This document shows positions 32,271 to 37,135 of a DNA stretch of 43,063 nt, piece after piece. Position 1 is the stretch's first letter. Every line of letters begins with the position of its first letter. Under the pieces are notes generated by a model, which saw only the letters and a list, made by a program, of their open reading frames with translations, searched no databases and was not told where the DNA came from. The translations under genes were made by a program, and so were the position numbers. The DNA comes from a bacterium (GTDB lineage: Archaea; Nanoarchaeota; Nanoarchaeia; Woesearchaeales; UBA10216), in the NCBI GenBank assembly GCA_024206195.1, contig JAAGZO010000181.1:1-43063 (forward strand). Reading direction: 5' to 3'.

Positions 32271-33128
32271 ATGATAACCTTGCAGGAATTTGTAGCAAAA
32301 TGGATAGGTAAAGAGGCAGATTATGATGGGGCTTATGCTGGGCAGTGTGTAGATCTTTTCAGATATTACAATAAGGAGGTTTTAAGCATTCCCCAACCCA
32401 AGGGTGTAAGAGGAGCAGCAGACTTCTGGACTAACTACGACTCAGACCCGGTACTTAATGAGAACTTCACTAAAATTAAAAACACACTTGAGTTTATCCC
32501 AGAAGAGGGAGATGTAGTAATTTGGACTCGTAGAGAGGGTGGTGGATTTGGGCATATAGCTATTTTCCTATCTGGAGATATAAACAAATTCGTTTCTTTC
32601 GATCAGAACTATCCTACTCTATCAGTTTGTACTGAGACAGAGCATAATTACACAAATGTCTATGGAGTTTTAAGACCTAAGAAATCTTCGGGTGACGAGA
32701 AAATCTACACTGAAGTTCAAATGACTGAGGTTAGACTCCAAAGAGACGAAAACTGGAACAGATCAGAAGAGTGGAGAAAGAAGTATGAAGGCTTTATTCA
32801 AAAGGCTAGTGACGTTCTTGGATCGCTTGTTTTACCTGATGAAACAAATATTATTGTCAATCTTAAAACCTTGGTCACGGTAGGAGACCAGTTAAAAAAA
32901 GTTAAAGACCAACTCAAAGAAGCTCTAGAATCTAAGGAGAGAGAAATGAAGGAGCTTAAAAATAAATATGAATCGCGCCTAAACTCTTTAGCACTAGACA
33001 ATGAGAAGCAAGCACAAGCTATTGAGAGGCTTCAAAACGAGCTTAAAACAATGAAAGAAACCGATGACAAAGTAAAAGAAGAAAGATCCTTTTTTGAGTG
33101 GGTTAGTGAGTGGTTTAGAAAGGGCTAA
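32271..33128 (+). CDS. CHAP-domain endolysin with coiled-coil tail
   Basis: The 285-residue protein. An N-terminal CHAP amidase/peptidase domain (residues 1-135) has the catalytic Cys in YAGQCVDLFRYY (Cys26), His in FGHIAIF (His95) and a following polar residue in SFDQNYP (around 113). The GDVVIW strand is also canonical. CHAP enzymes cut peptidoglycan amide bonds. Residues 180-265 are a coiled coil, followed by SFFEWVSEWFRKG. There is no signal peptide, so export would depend on the holin. Confidence 0.88.
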   Translation: MITLQEFVAKWIGKEADYDGAYAGQCVDLFRYYNKEVLSIPQPKGVRGAADFWTNYDSDPVLNENFTKIKNTLEFIPEEGDVVIWTRREGGGFGHIAIFLSGDINKFVSFDQNYPTLSVCTETEHNYTNVYGVLRPKKSSGDEKIYTEVQMTEVRLQRDENWNRSEEWRKKYEGFIQKASDVLGSLVLPDETNIIVNLKTLVTVGDQLKKVKDQLKEALESKEREMKELKNKYESRLNSLALDNEKQAQAIERLQNELKTMKETDDKVKEERSFFEWVSEWFRKG

Positions 33129-33398
33129 ATGGCATCTGTTAGGAAGCGAAAGAAGCGCATTAAGATGATGCTCACTGAATACCTTAAAAACGGGGAAAAG
33201 CGTGTTGTGTCCAGGCTACTACCAAGTAGAATGCGTGATTTAATTAAGGAGAGTAAGGCAGAAAAGATGTCAGTCAGAGTAATTTATAAAACAGGAATAG
33301 AAAATGAGTCGGTGGTGAGTTCTGATAAAAAATATTTATTAAGTATTTTAAGTATCTTTACAGCTAAAGAAGAAATAGAAGATGCTTTAACTTATTGA
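33129..33398 (+). CDS. Hypothetical basic protein after endolysin
   Basis: The 89-residue protein has a strongly basic N-terminus (MASVRKRKKRIKMMLTEYLK) and an alpha/beta C-terminal part. It begins right after the endolysin stop. It might bind nucleic acid or act in lysis; not recognised. Confidence 0.5.
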   Translation: MASVRKRKKRIKMMLTEYLKNGEKRVVSRLLPSRMRDLIKESKAEKMSVRVIYKTGIENESVVSSDKKYLLSILSIFTAKEEIEDALTY

Positions 33399-33408
33399 AA
33401 GGAGATTC

Positions 33409-33588
33409 ATGAAAATGACAAAAAGAAACAAGGAGAAATTTCTTAAGAACTTAAAAAAGTATACTGCGCCTGGGCTTGCTGCATTCTTCGGACAGCTAGC
33501 ATTAGGTGTACCGCTTAAAGCAGCAGCCCTGTTTGCGCTGTACGTCTTTTATGCTGGCGCTAGTGACTATTTCTCTAAGATAAAGTAG
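33409..33588 (+). CDS. Small membrane protein, holin-like, 59 residues
   Basis: A strong GAAAGGAGATTC ribosome-binding site precedes ATG 33409. The 59-residue protein has a very basic N-terminus (KMTKRNKEKFLKNLKK) and a hydrophobic stretch from residue 20 to 50 that could form one or two membrane segments (PGLAAFFGQLALGVP; AAALFALYVFYAG). A holin is possible; it is the last gene before the noncoding region. Confidence 0.6.
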   Translation: MKMTKRNKEKFLKNLKKYTAPGLAAFFGQLALGVPLKAAALFALYVFYAGASDYFSKIK

Positions 33589-33631
33589 AATAAAACTTGT
33601 ATTGTGCTCGATCCACAATATATCAATAGAA

Positions 33632-33660
33632 ACACACTATCCTCTGGGTGGTGTGTTTTT
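33632..33660 (+). terminator. Strong terminator of the late operon
   Basis: ACACACTATCC pairs with GGGTGGTGTGT over 11 bp including two G-T pairs, loop TCT, followed by a T run. A TTGTG/CACAA stem precedes it. It follows the last lysis-cassette gene and is the natural end of the late transcript. Confidence 0.75.
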
Positions 33661-33668
33661 GGTACAAT
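33660..33668 (+). promoter_or_regulatory. Extended -10 promoter (TGGTACAAT)
   Basis: TGG-TACAAT directly follows the late terminator. The predicted +1 about 33675 lies upstream of a structured segment with no ORF, so it probably drives a noncoding or leader RNA. Confidence 0.5.
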
Positions 33669-33722
33669 AGATTGCACCTTAACTTTCAGTCTGACCTTGA
33701 CAAAAAACAATCATAATTTTTT

Positions 33723-33814
33723 CTGGTTAATTTGGCGGTAGAAGGTCTATGCGTTCATACCTAGCGGTATGTCCTAACCAGGTTTAAGCCTTACGCATGG
33801 CAAGTAGCACTTGC
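33723..33814 (+). ncRNA. Structured RNA with pseudoknot topology
   Basis: CTGGTTA (33723) can pair with TAACCAG (33775); between them lies ATGCGT (33749), which can pair with ACGCAT (33793). This is H-type pseudoknot topology with a nested CATACC-TAGC-GGTATG hairpin. A GCAAGT-AGC-ACTTGC hairpin follows. No ORF with a ribosome-binding site is present. The pairing is direct from sequence; being an RNA is inference from the promoter at 33660. Confidence 0.5.
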
Positions 33815-33857
33815 TTTGATCTAAGACAGGCTGGGAGTTGGTGTATTTTGTTTATAT

Positions 33858-33887
33858 TTGACATTGGATAGAGGAAAATGCTATAAA
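33858..33887 (+). promoter_or_regulatory. Full -35/extended -10 promoter for 33974 leader RNA
   Basis: TTGACA (33858-33863), 18-base spacer, TGC and TATAAA (33882-33887). This and the 38585 promoter have the best -35 elements seen, suggesting an early host-recognised promoter. The predicted +1 about 33894 is GCTTGGC, the 5' strand of the leader pseudoknot. Confidence 0.6.
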
Positions 33888-33893
33888 TGAGTT

Positions 33894-33973
33894 GCTTGGC
33901 ATTATCTCGTTTTTCACTCTGGCTGAGGCACGCCAAGCTTTAGCCGCAGTCAGAGTAAAGAGCGAGATTTTTT
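33894..33973 (+). promoter_or_regulatory. Leader RNA with long stem, loop pseudoknot and U6
   Basis: ATCTCG (33904) pairs with CGAGAT (33963), and ACTCTGGCTG (33916) with CAGTCAGAGT (33947), 10 bp with one G-T. The loop contains GCCAAGC (33932), perfectly complementary to GCTTGGC at the RNA 5' end (33894). Six T and ATG 33974 follow. The 5' end pairing into the loop could act as a switch for termination or translation of 33974. Confidence 0.6.
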
Positions 33974-34192
33974 ATGCTAACAGACAGACAAAAACTAACC
34001 ATTTTACACTTAGAAGAACACCATGAAATAACTGATCCCAAAGGAATCATTAAGTTTTGTAATGAAAAACTAGCTAAACGAAGGAAGTCAAAGTGGGCTA
34101 GAAGCAGGGGTTATAATTGTTCAAAAACCAGGAAACACTCTCGCAAACACTATGGGGGTATTATTGATTTTTTAACCAAACCCACTAAGTAG
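33974..34192 (+). CDS. Hypothetical basic protein with KPTK tail
   Basis: The 72-residue protein: N-terminal helix (LTDRQKLTILHLEEHHEI), then a His/Lys/Arg-rich region (KRRKSKWARSRGYNCSKTRK) and a C-terminal LTKPTK. The ending is shared with other tiny proteins downstream. Start follows the structured leader directly after six T. Probably early; perhaps nucleic-acid binding. Confidence 0.55.
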   Translation: MLTDRQKLTILHLEEHHEITDPKGIIKFCNEKLAKRRKSKWARSRGYNCSKTRKHSRKHYGGIIDFLTKPTK

Positions 34193-34210
34193 CAAGAGGA
34201 GTTTTTTAAT

Positions 34211-34363
34211 ATGAAAAACATGCTAAGAAAACTGCGAAGACTAATGCTAAAACTAACTGATAGAGATAAATATGAGAGTTTAATGGCTTTTCATCCTGAT
34301 AGAATCAATAAATTAGAAAAACACATGGAGTTACTTCTTAAAGACCAGCAAAGACTGCTTTAA
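34211..34363 (+). CDS. 50-residue helical protein
   Basis: The ORF has an AAGAGGAG ribosome-binding site. The 50-residue product is a basic N-terminal helix and an amphipathic C-terminal helix (INKLEKHMELLLKDQQRLL). No family recognised; likely a small early protein. Confidence 0.5.
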   Translation: MKNMLRKLRRLMLKLTDRDKYESLMAFHPDRINKLEKHMELLLKDQQRLL

Positions 34364-34377
34364 GTAGGGGATTTTTT

Positions 34378-34770
34378 ATGGACACACCAGACATAATACC
34401 AGGACAGTTTGCAGTTCATGAAAAGAGAGCTACAGCTTACAAGCCTCACTCTACTTACGTTTCTCCCAAAAACAATAATAAAAGCTCTATAAAAGAGAAT
34501 GTTACCACTAAGCCAACAACAAGCCTTAAGGATTTCTCCTTTGAGGAATATAGAAGGCAGTGTGAGAGAACTGAAACCAAACAGAAGGAACTTAAAGCAC
34601 GAGAAAAGTTACTAGAATCACGTGAAAGCGAAGTAGAGGAGCAAGAACTGTTAGTGGATAGAGACAAGAAGGCTAATCGTATTAAGCAAGAAGATAACGA
34701 ACTAAGAGCTAAGAGTATAAAAAAGAAGCAAGCTCAGCTTCAGAAAATGATCGATGCGCAGAAGTTATGA
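34378..34770 (+). CDS. Charged coiled-coil protein, 130 residues
   Basis: The first 50 residues are polar and disordered; residues 55-128 form one long Lys/Glu coiled coil. Start follows AGGGGATTTTTTATG, a 15-base sequence repeated at the start of 36451. Overlaps the next gene by ATGA. Function unknown. Confidence 0.55.
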   Translation: MDTPDIIPGQFAVHEKRATAYKPHSTYVSPKNNNKSSIKENVTTKPTTSLKDFSFEEYRRQCERTETKQKELKAREKLLESRESEVEEQELLVDRDKKANRIKQEDNELRAKSIKKKQAQLQKMIDAQKL

Positions 34771-34988
34771 ATTTAGAAAGGCAGTTCTTCTGGAATAAGA
34801 ATTTTAGGTGGAACCTGTTAAGAAAGAAGTGGTTTGGACTTAGAAGGGTGTATTTATTTAATGAAGTTTTTCATCTTTCAAAGCATATAAGAGAAAGGTG
34901 GTTTTGGCAGGGATATCCAAATACACCAATGCTAACATGCTCAACTAAAGAAGCACTGGAGGATGGTTATGAAAAAAGCGTTAAATGA
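34767..34988 (+). CDS. Hypothetical 73-residue aromatic/basic protein
   Basis: A Trp/Phe/Arg-rich N-terminal half (FFWNKNFRWNLLRKKWFGLR) and a polar C-terminus. No membrane helix is convincing. No family recognised. Confidence 0.45.
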   Translation: MNLERQFFWNKNFRWNLLRKKWFGLRRVYLFNEVFHLSKHIRERWFWQGYPNTPMLTCSTKEALEDGYEKSVK

Positions 34989-34992
34989 GCTG

Positions 34993-35001
34993 TGGTATAA
35001 T
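34993..35001 (+). promoter_or_regulatory. Extended -10 promoter (TGGTATAAT), leaderless for 35008
   Basis: TGG-TATAAT lies after the upstream stop; ATG 35008 is six bases downstream, so the +1 is the start codon. This argues against the in-frame upstream ATG at 34963 as the start. Confidence 0.65.
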
Positions 35002-35007
35002 ATATGT

Positions 35008-35169
35008 ATGCGTATCCGAAAAGATGGCAAACCTGACAAAAGGTTTAAGAAATCCCCTAAAGAAGAAGAATTAGATGAAACCACCATAGTTTGTGAAGGA
35101 ATGAAGCCATCAGACAAGCTTCATCCATTGTCTGGAGTTGACTTAGACAGGCTAGACCCCAAGGAATAG
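35008..35169 (+). CDS. Tiny protein ending DPKE (first of cassette run)
   Basis: The 53-residue product: basic N-terminus (MRIRKDGKPDKRFKKSPKEE), acidic middle and the ending LDRLDPKE. It starts exactly at the predicted transcription start. First of several tiny ORFs joined by a near-identical stop/ribosome-binding/start linker. Function unknown. Confidence 0.55.
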   Translation: MRIRKDGKPDKRFKKSPKEEELDETTIVCEGMKPSDKLHPLSGVDLDRLDPKE

Positions 35170-35180
35170 TATGAGCCTAG
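35162..35180 (+). repeat. Start-associated linker repeat, copy 1
   Basis: AAGGAATAGTATGA joins the end of one tiny gene to the start of the next: the AAGGA is the ribosome-binding site, TAG the stop and ATG the next start. Near copies lie at about 35303, 35646 and 35790. Confidence 0.6.
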
Positions 35181-35314
35181 AACCAACGCTGTCTCCTAAG
35201 ATTATGAAAATAGTAAGTGATAAGTTTTTCAAAGAGTCGGAGGCTTTAACAAAATTCTCAAAAATGATTAGATCGAGAAATAAGAAGTCTAAACCAACCA
35301 AACCTAAGGAATAG
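35171..35314 (+). CDS. Tiny protein ending KPTKPKE
   Basis: A 47-residue helical protein (PKIMKIVSDKFFKESEALTK) with a basic tail KSKPTKPKE. Its ending and the linker DNA are shared with 35658-35801. The cassette arrangement supports it being translated. Function unknown. Confidence 0.5.
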   Translation: MSLEPTLSPKIMKIVSDKFFKESEALTKFSKMIRSRNKKSKPTKPKE

Positions 35315-35321
35315 TATGAAA
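35292..35321 (+). repeat. Start-associated linker repeat, copy 2
   Basis: AAACCAACCAAACC followed by TAAGGAATAGTATGAA. It matches the copy ending at 35807 in all but one of 30 positions. It encodes the KPTKPKE tail, the ribosome-binding site, the stop and the next start. Confidence 0.65.
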
Positions 35322-35490
35322 ACAAAGAAACCCTTAAAAATCAAACACTTCAAAGCATGGGATAAAAAAAAGTAAGCAGTGGTGTTACCAAACAGCTCTC
35401 CACAACCAAGGCATAGAAATTAAAAATCTACTACATGATCCAGACATGAATCTAGAGTGGTTTGTAGATTTAGAACCTCTTAAAAAATAG
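35316..35490 (+). pseudogene. Tiny gene split by a frameshift at A8
   Basis: ATG 35316 opens a frame that stops at TAA 35373 after 19 residues (ending AWDKKK). Immediately downstream, the +1 frame continues without stop as SKQWCYQTALHNQGIEIKNL and on to TAG 35488. The switch lies at GAT followed by eight A (35364-35371). Joined, the product is about 57 residues and reads as one protein. It is either a one-base homopolymer error, a real mutation, or programmed frameshifting. Confidence 0.55.
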
Positions 35491-35491
35491 G

Positions 35492-35656
35492 ATGAGAAAC
35501 CCAATAATACAAGCATATGCAGATGAAAGGGGAGTTTCTTATAAGGAAGCTGTTAAAAAACTAGCTATTACTTATAAATCAATGAAAGAAGCCTTTGAAG
35601 AGTTTGGAACAACCTCAACAACAAGAGGAAGTATATCAACCAAACTTAAGGAGTAG
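35492..35656 (+). CDS. 54-residue HTH-like small protein
   Basis: The product (RNPIIQAYADERGVSYKEAV at the N-terminus, then a second helix) has a pattern compatible with a small helix-turn-helix; the tail is STKLKE. TAG is followed by GATG, another form of the linker. Function unknown. Confidence 0.5.
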   Translation: MRNPIIQAYADERGVSYKEAVKKLAITYKSMKEAFEEFGTTSTTRGSISTKLKE

Positions 35657-35657
35657 G

Positions 35658-35801
35658 ATGAAGATAAAAGAGGAAATTGACGATCCTGTAGTTGTTACAA
35701 TTGCTGAGCCAGAAGACATTGAGTCGCCAGGAAAATGTATTGTTAAAACAGAAAGATTAACTTTAAAAGAATTATTAAAACCAAACAAACCTAAGGAATA
35801 G
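35658..35801 (+). CDS. Tiny acidic protein ending KPNKPKE
   Basis: ATG 35658 follows AAGGAGTAGG. The 47-residue product is beta-rich and acidic (KIKEEIDDPVVVTIAEPED) with the basic tail LLKPNKPKE. The tail and linker are nearly the same as in 35171-35314, while the bodies differ. Confidence 0.5.
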   Translation: MKIKEEIDDPVVVTIAEPEDIESPGKCIVKTERLTLKELLKPNKPKE

Positions 35802-35807
35802 TATGAA
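35778..35807 (+). repeat. Start-associated linker repeat, copy 3
   Basis: AAACCAAACAAACC followed by TAAGGAATAGTATGAA, a 29/30 match to copy 2 at 35292. Confidence 0.65.
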
Positions 35808-35976
35808 GACATTTAAACAAATAGAAGATGAGTTAAACTATCGTGGGTCTGATTTTAGCAAGCTGGAAAAGGCTTGGGAGAATAAGCCGTGTGACATGCA
35901 ACCAAATTATCTTTTAGATGATGCTGATAGAAATTTAGCTAAAGCAATGGAAAGACTACTTAAACCTACTAAGTAA
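35803..35976 (+). CDS. 57-residue helical protein ending KPTK
   Basis: The product (KTFKQIEDELNYRGSDFSKL at the N-terminus) is helical and ends RLLKPTK, the same ending as 33974-34192. It starts within linker copy 3. Function unknown. Confidence 0.5.
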   Translation: MKTFKQIEDELNYRGSDFSKLEKAWENKPCDMQPNYLLDDADRNLAKAMERLLKPTK

Positions 35977-36027
35977 CCATAAAGGAGCATCTTATCCACT
36001 TGGATAAAATGGTAGCCATAAAGGAGT

Positions 36028-36186
36028 ATGAAAATAGAGTTAGAAATAATTAAAAAAAGATTAGAGCAATTTGATAGATATAGGGATCTTGGGTTTTATC
36101 CACCTAATACTAAAGAAATATTGAACGAAATGAAGAAAGAGTTACTCGAAATAAGAAAAGTAGGAGTAATTCAATTGGCAGAATAG
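36028..36186 (+). CDS. 52-residue helical protein overlapping a tRNA-like element
   Basis: An AAAGGAGT ribosome-binding site precedes ATG 36028; a TTATCC/GGATAA hairpin lies further upstream. The product is an amphipathic helical protein (KIELEIIKKRLEQFDRYRD). Its last nine codons overlap the 5' half of the tRNA-like element at 36160, an unusual sharing of sequence between mRNA and a structured RNA. Confidence 0.5.
   Translation: MKIELEIIKKRLEQFDRYRDLGFYPPNTKEILNEMKKELLEIRKVGVIQLAE
36146..36160 (+). other. Placeholder for tRNA-like element end points (see next entry)
   Basis: The tRNA-like element discussed in the next entry begins at 36160; the coordinates in this row are not usable and it carries no separate claim. 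Confidence 0.
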
Positions 36187-36246
36187 CTGGCGGGATAATA
36201 CCCGGTTAACAAGCAGTATGAGCAAGTTCGAATCTTGCCTCCTACA
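36160..36246 (+). ncRNA. tRNA-like element 1 with non-canonical anticodon arm
   Basis: Acceptor GTAGGAG (36160) pairs with CTCCTAC, 7 of 7. D arm ATTC-AATTGGCA-GAAT is perfect, with G18-G19 and A14/A21 equivalents. T arm GCAAG-TTCGAAT-CTTGC is perfect. The 36 bases between D and T arms do not form a 5+7+5 anticodon arm; CGGG-ATAATA-CCCG is the best stem. So either a tRNA with an aberrant anticodon arm or a tRNA mimic. The acceptor and T-arm spans were read directly; the 3' arm coordinates are 36222-36246 within about one base. Confidence 0.55.
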
Positions 36247-36330
36247 CCTAGCTAACAAGCTAGTTAGCTACTAGCTGGACATGACTCTGGATCACCATGA
36301 AGCGTGTCTGGCTAAGAGTTAAGAAGGTAC
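36247..36330 (+). other. Structured gap: nested stems
   Basis: TAGCTAAC pairs with GTTAGCTA just after the tRNA-like element. Further on, AGCTGGACA can pair with TGTCTGGCT (9 bp with two G-T). No ORF with a ribosome-binding site. It may belong to the same RNA as the tRNA-like element or to the leader of 36451. Confidence 0.4.
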
Positions 36331-36347
36331 TTGACACAGTAGGGGAA
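36330..36347 (+). repeat. 18-base repeat CTTGACACAGTAGGGGAA, copy 1
   Basis: This exact 18-base sequence occurs again at 36992. It contains TTGACA and an AGGGGA ribosome-binding-type motif, so it may be a promoter -35, a translation start signal, or both. In this copy TGGTTATAT lies at -10 distance. Confidence 0.6.
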
Positions 36348-36374
36348 AAGATGGTTATATAAGGAAGAGTATTG

Positions 36375-36429
36375 CCAACTAGAATCCCTTGTTAGGGGTG
36401 GGAAAACAACCAGTTGGTAGTACTCACCC
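36375..36429 (+). promoter_or_regulatory. H-type pseudoknot leader before 36451
   Basis: CCAACT (36375) pairs with AGTTGG (36412). GGGTG (36396) in its loop pairs with CACCC (36425) outside it: H-type pseudoknot topology. ATCTCT...AGGGGAT and six T follow, immediately before ATG 36451. The AGGGGATTTTTT start sequence recurs at 34378. Likely controls translation or early termination. Confidence 0.5.
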
Positions 36430-36450
36430 ATCTCTAGCAGGGGATTTTTT

Positions 36451-36702
36451 ATGATAAATTCAATTGAAAAAATAAAAGTATTTCTACCAGACGGTTCTTT
36501 TGAAACATATTTGTCTGATGATCCAGGAGATTATTCTGTAGCAGTGCGTGGACAAATTGTTTACATAAATGGAGATGAAATAACAATTGAAAAGAAGAGA
36601 CCACATTCAACTGGCAATATTGGGAACATTGTTCATGAAATAATAAAAAAATACAAGGGACTTCCATATGAAATTGAATATAGAACTAAAGACTCTTCAT
36701 GA
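36451..36702 (+). CDS. Hypothetical 83-residue protein
   Basis: An alpha/beta protein: KIKVFLPDGSFETYLSDDPG forms strands, and the C-terminal half is helical and basic. No recognised family. It starts directly after a structured leader and six T; the AGGGGA upstream is the ribosome-binding site. Confidence 0.55.
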   Translation: MINSIEKIKVFLPDGSFETYLSDDPGDYSVAVRGQIVYINGDEITIEKKRPHSTGNIGNIVHEIIKKYKGLPYEIEYRTKDSS

Positions 36703-36711
36703 GTCTGTTTT

Positions 36712-36816
36712 GTTAGTTGTGTGTAGTTCGGAGGTGGCTGCTAAAGAAATGATGCAGACTCTTCTTTTTAATTAAAGATGAATTTGAAGCAAACCTCTGA
36801 GCTGCACCCAACTAAC
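36712..36816 (+). ncRNA. Long imperfect hairpin RNA (24-bp outer helix)
   Basis: Bases 36712-36735 pair with 36793-36816 over 24 positions with one mismatch and four G-T pairs; the outermost 8 (GTTAGTTG/CAACTAAC) are perfect. The inner region adds CTGC...GCAG and AAAG/CTTT-type stems. There is no start with a ribosome-binding site inside. Such a helix is far beyond chance and points to a structured RNA. Confidence 0.65.
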
Positions 36817-36837
36817 AAGCACATTAAAATATTGAAT

Positions 36838-36972
36838 GTGAGGGTGGCGGACTGTGAGCCGACATGATTGAGACTGTGTGAAATGAGTAGTGGTAATGTT
36901 CTCAAGTTACCCAACTACATATCTTTTAGCAATAAAAGACGAAAAGCCTGCAAGTCAAACCTTGCCCCTCAC
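36838..36972 (+). ncRNA. tRNA-like element 2 with pseudoknot and GNRA hairpin
   Basis: GTGAGGG (36838) pairs with CCCTCAC (36966), an acceptor-like 7-bp helix. GGC...GCC follows as a D-like stem, and GCAAG-TCAAAC-CTTGC as a T-like arm with a six-base loop. In between: hairpin 36887-36918 (GTAGT, GGTAA arms), whose loop TCTCAA pairs with upstream TTGAGA (36868), giving a pseudoknot; and TCTTTTA-GCAA-TAAAAGA with a GNRA loop. The layout resembles a miniature tmRNA without a tag ORF. Confidence 0.6.
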
Positions 36973-36991
36973 GTCCAGTATTTTACTGAGG

Positions 36992-37009
36992 CTTGACACA
37001 GTAGGGGAA
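36992..37009 (+). repeat. 18-base repeat CTTGACACAGTAGGGGAA, copy 2
   Basis: Exact copy of 36330-36347. Here AGGGGA sits as a ribosome-binding site for ATG 37012. Confidence 0.6.
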
Positions 37010-37011
37010 TT

Positions 37012-37068
37012 ATGAACATACTTAATTTAATGAAATCCCGGTTCGAAGAGTTGACCCACAATATATAA
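37012..37068 (+). CDS. 18-residue leader peptide
   Basis: AGGGGAATT precedes ATG 37012; the frame encodes MNILNLMKSRFEELTHNI and stops at TAA. Codons 9-11 lie on CCCGGTTC (37037-37044), one arm of a helix with GAACCGGG (37109). A translating ribosome would mask that arm and favour the downstream terminator, the logic of a leader-peptide attenuator. Support is positional, with no homology. Confidence 0.5.
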   Translation: MNILNLMKSRFEELTHNI

Positions 37069-37135
37069 TACGAAATAAGAGCTTTTATTTTGGGCTATCT
37101 ATTCTCCTGAACCGGGTGTAGGTAGCCCTTTTATT
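37037..37135 (+). promoter_or_regulatory. Attenuator with mutually exclusive helices before 37136
   Basis: CCCGGTTC (37037) pairs perfectly with GAACCGGG (37109). GGGCTATCTA (37092) pairs with TAGGTAGCCC (37119) over 10 bp (one G-T), followed by TTTTATT. The GAACCGGG strand is in the loop of the second helix, so the two are overlapping alternatives or a pseudoknot. The leader peptide at 37012 covers the first arm. Confidence 0.6.

Noticed and set aside
36160..36972. Calling the two tRNA-like elements ordinary tRNAs or a tmRNA
   Set aside because: Neither forms a normal anticodon arm, the second has a six-base T loop, and no tag ORF is present.
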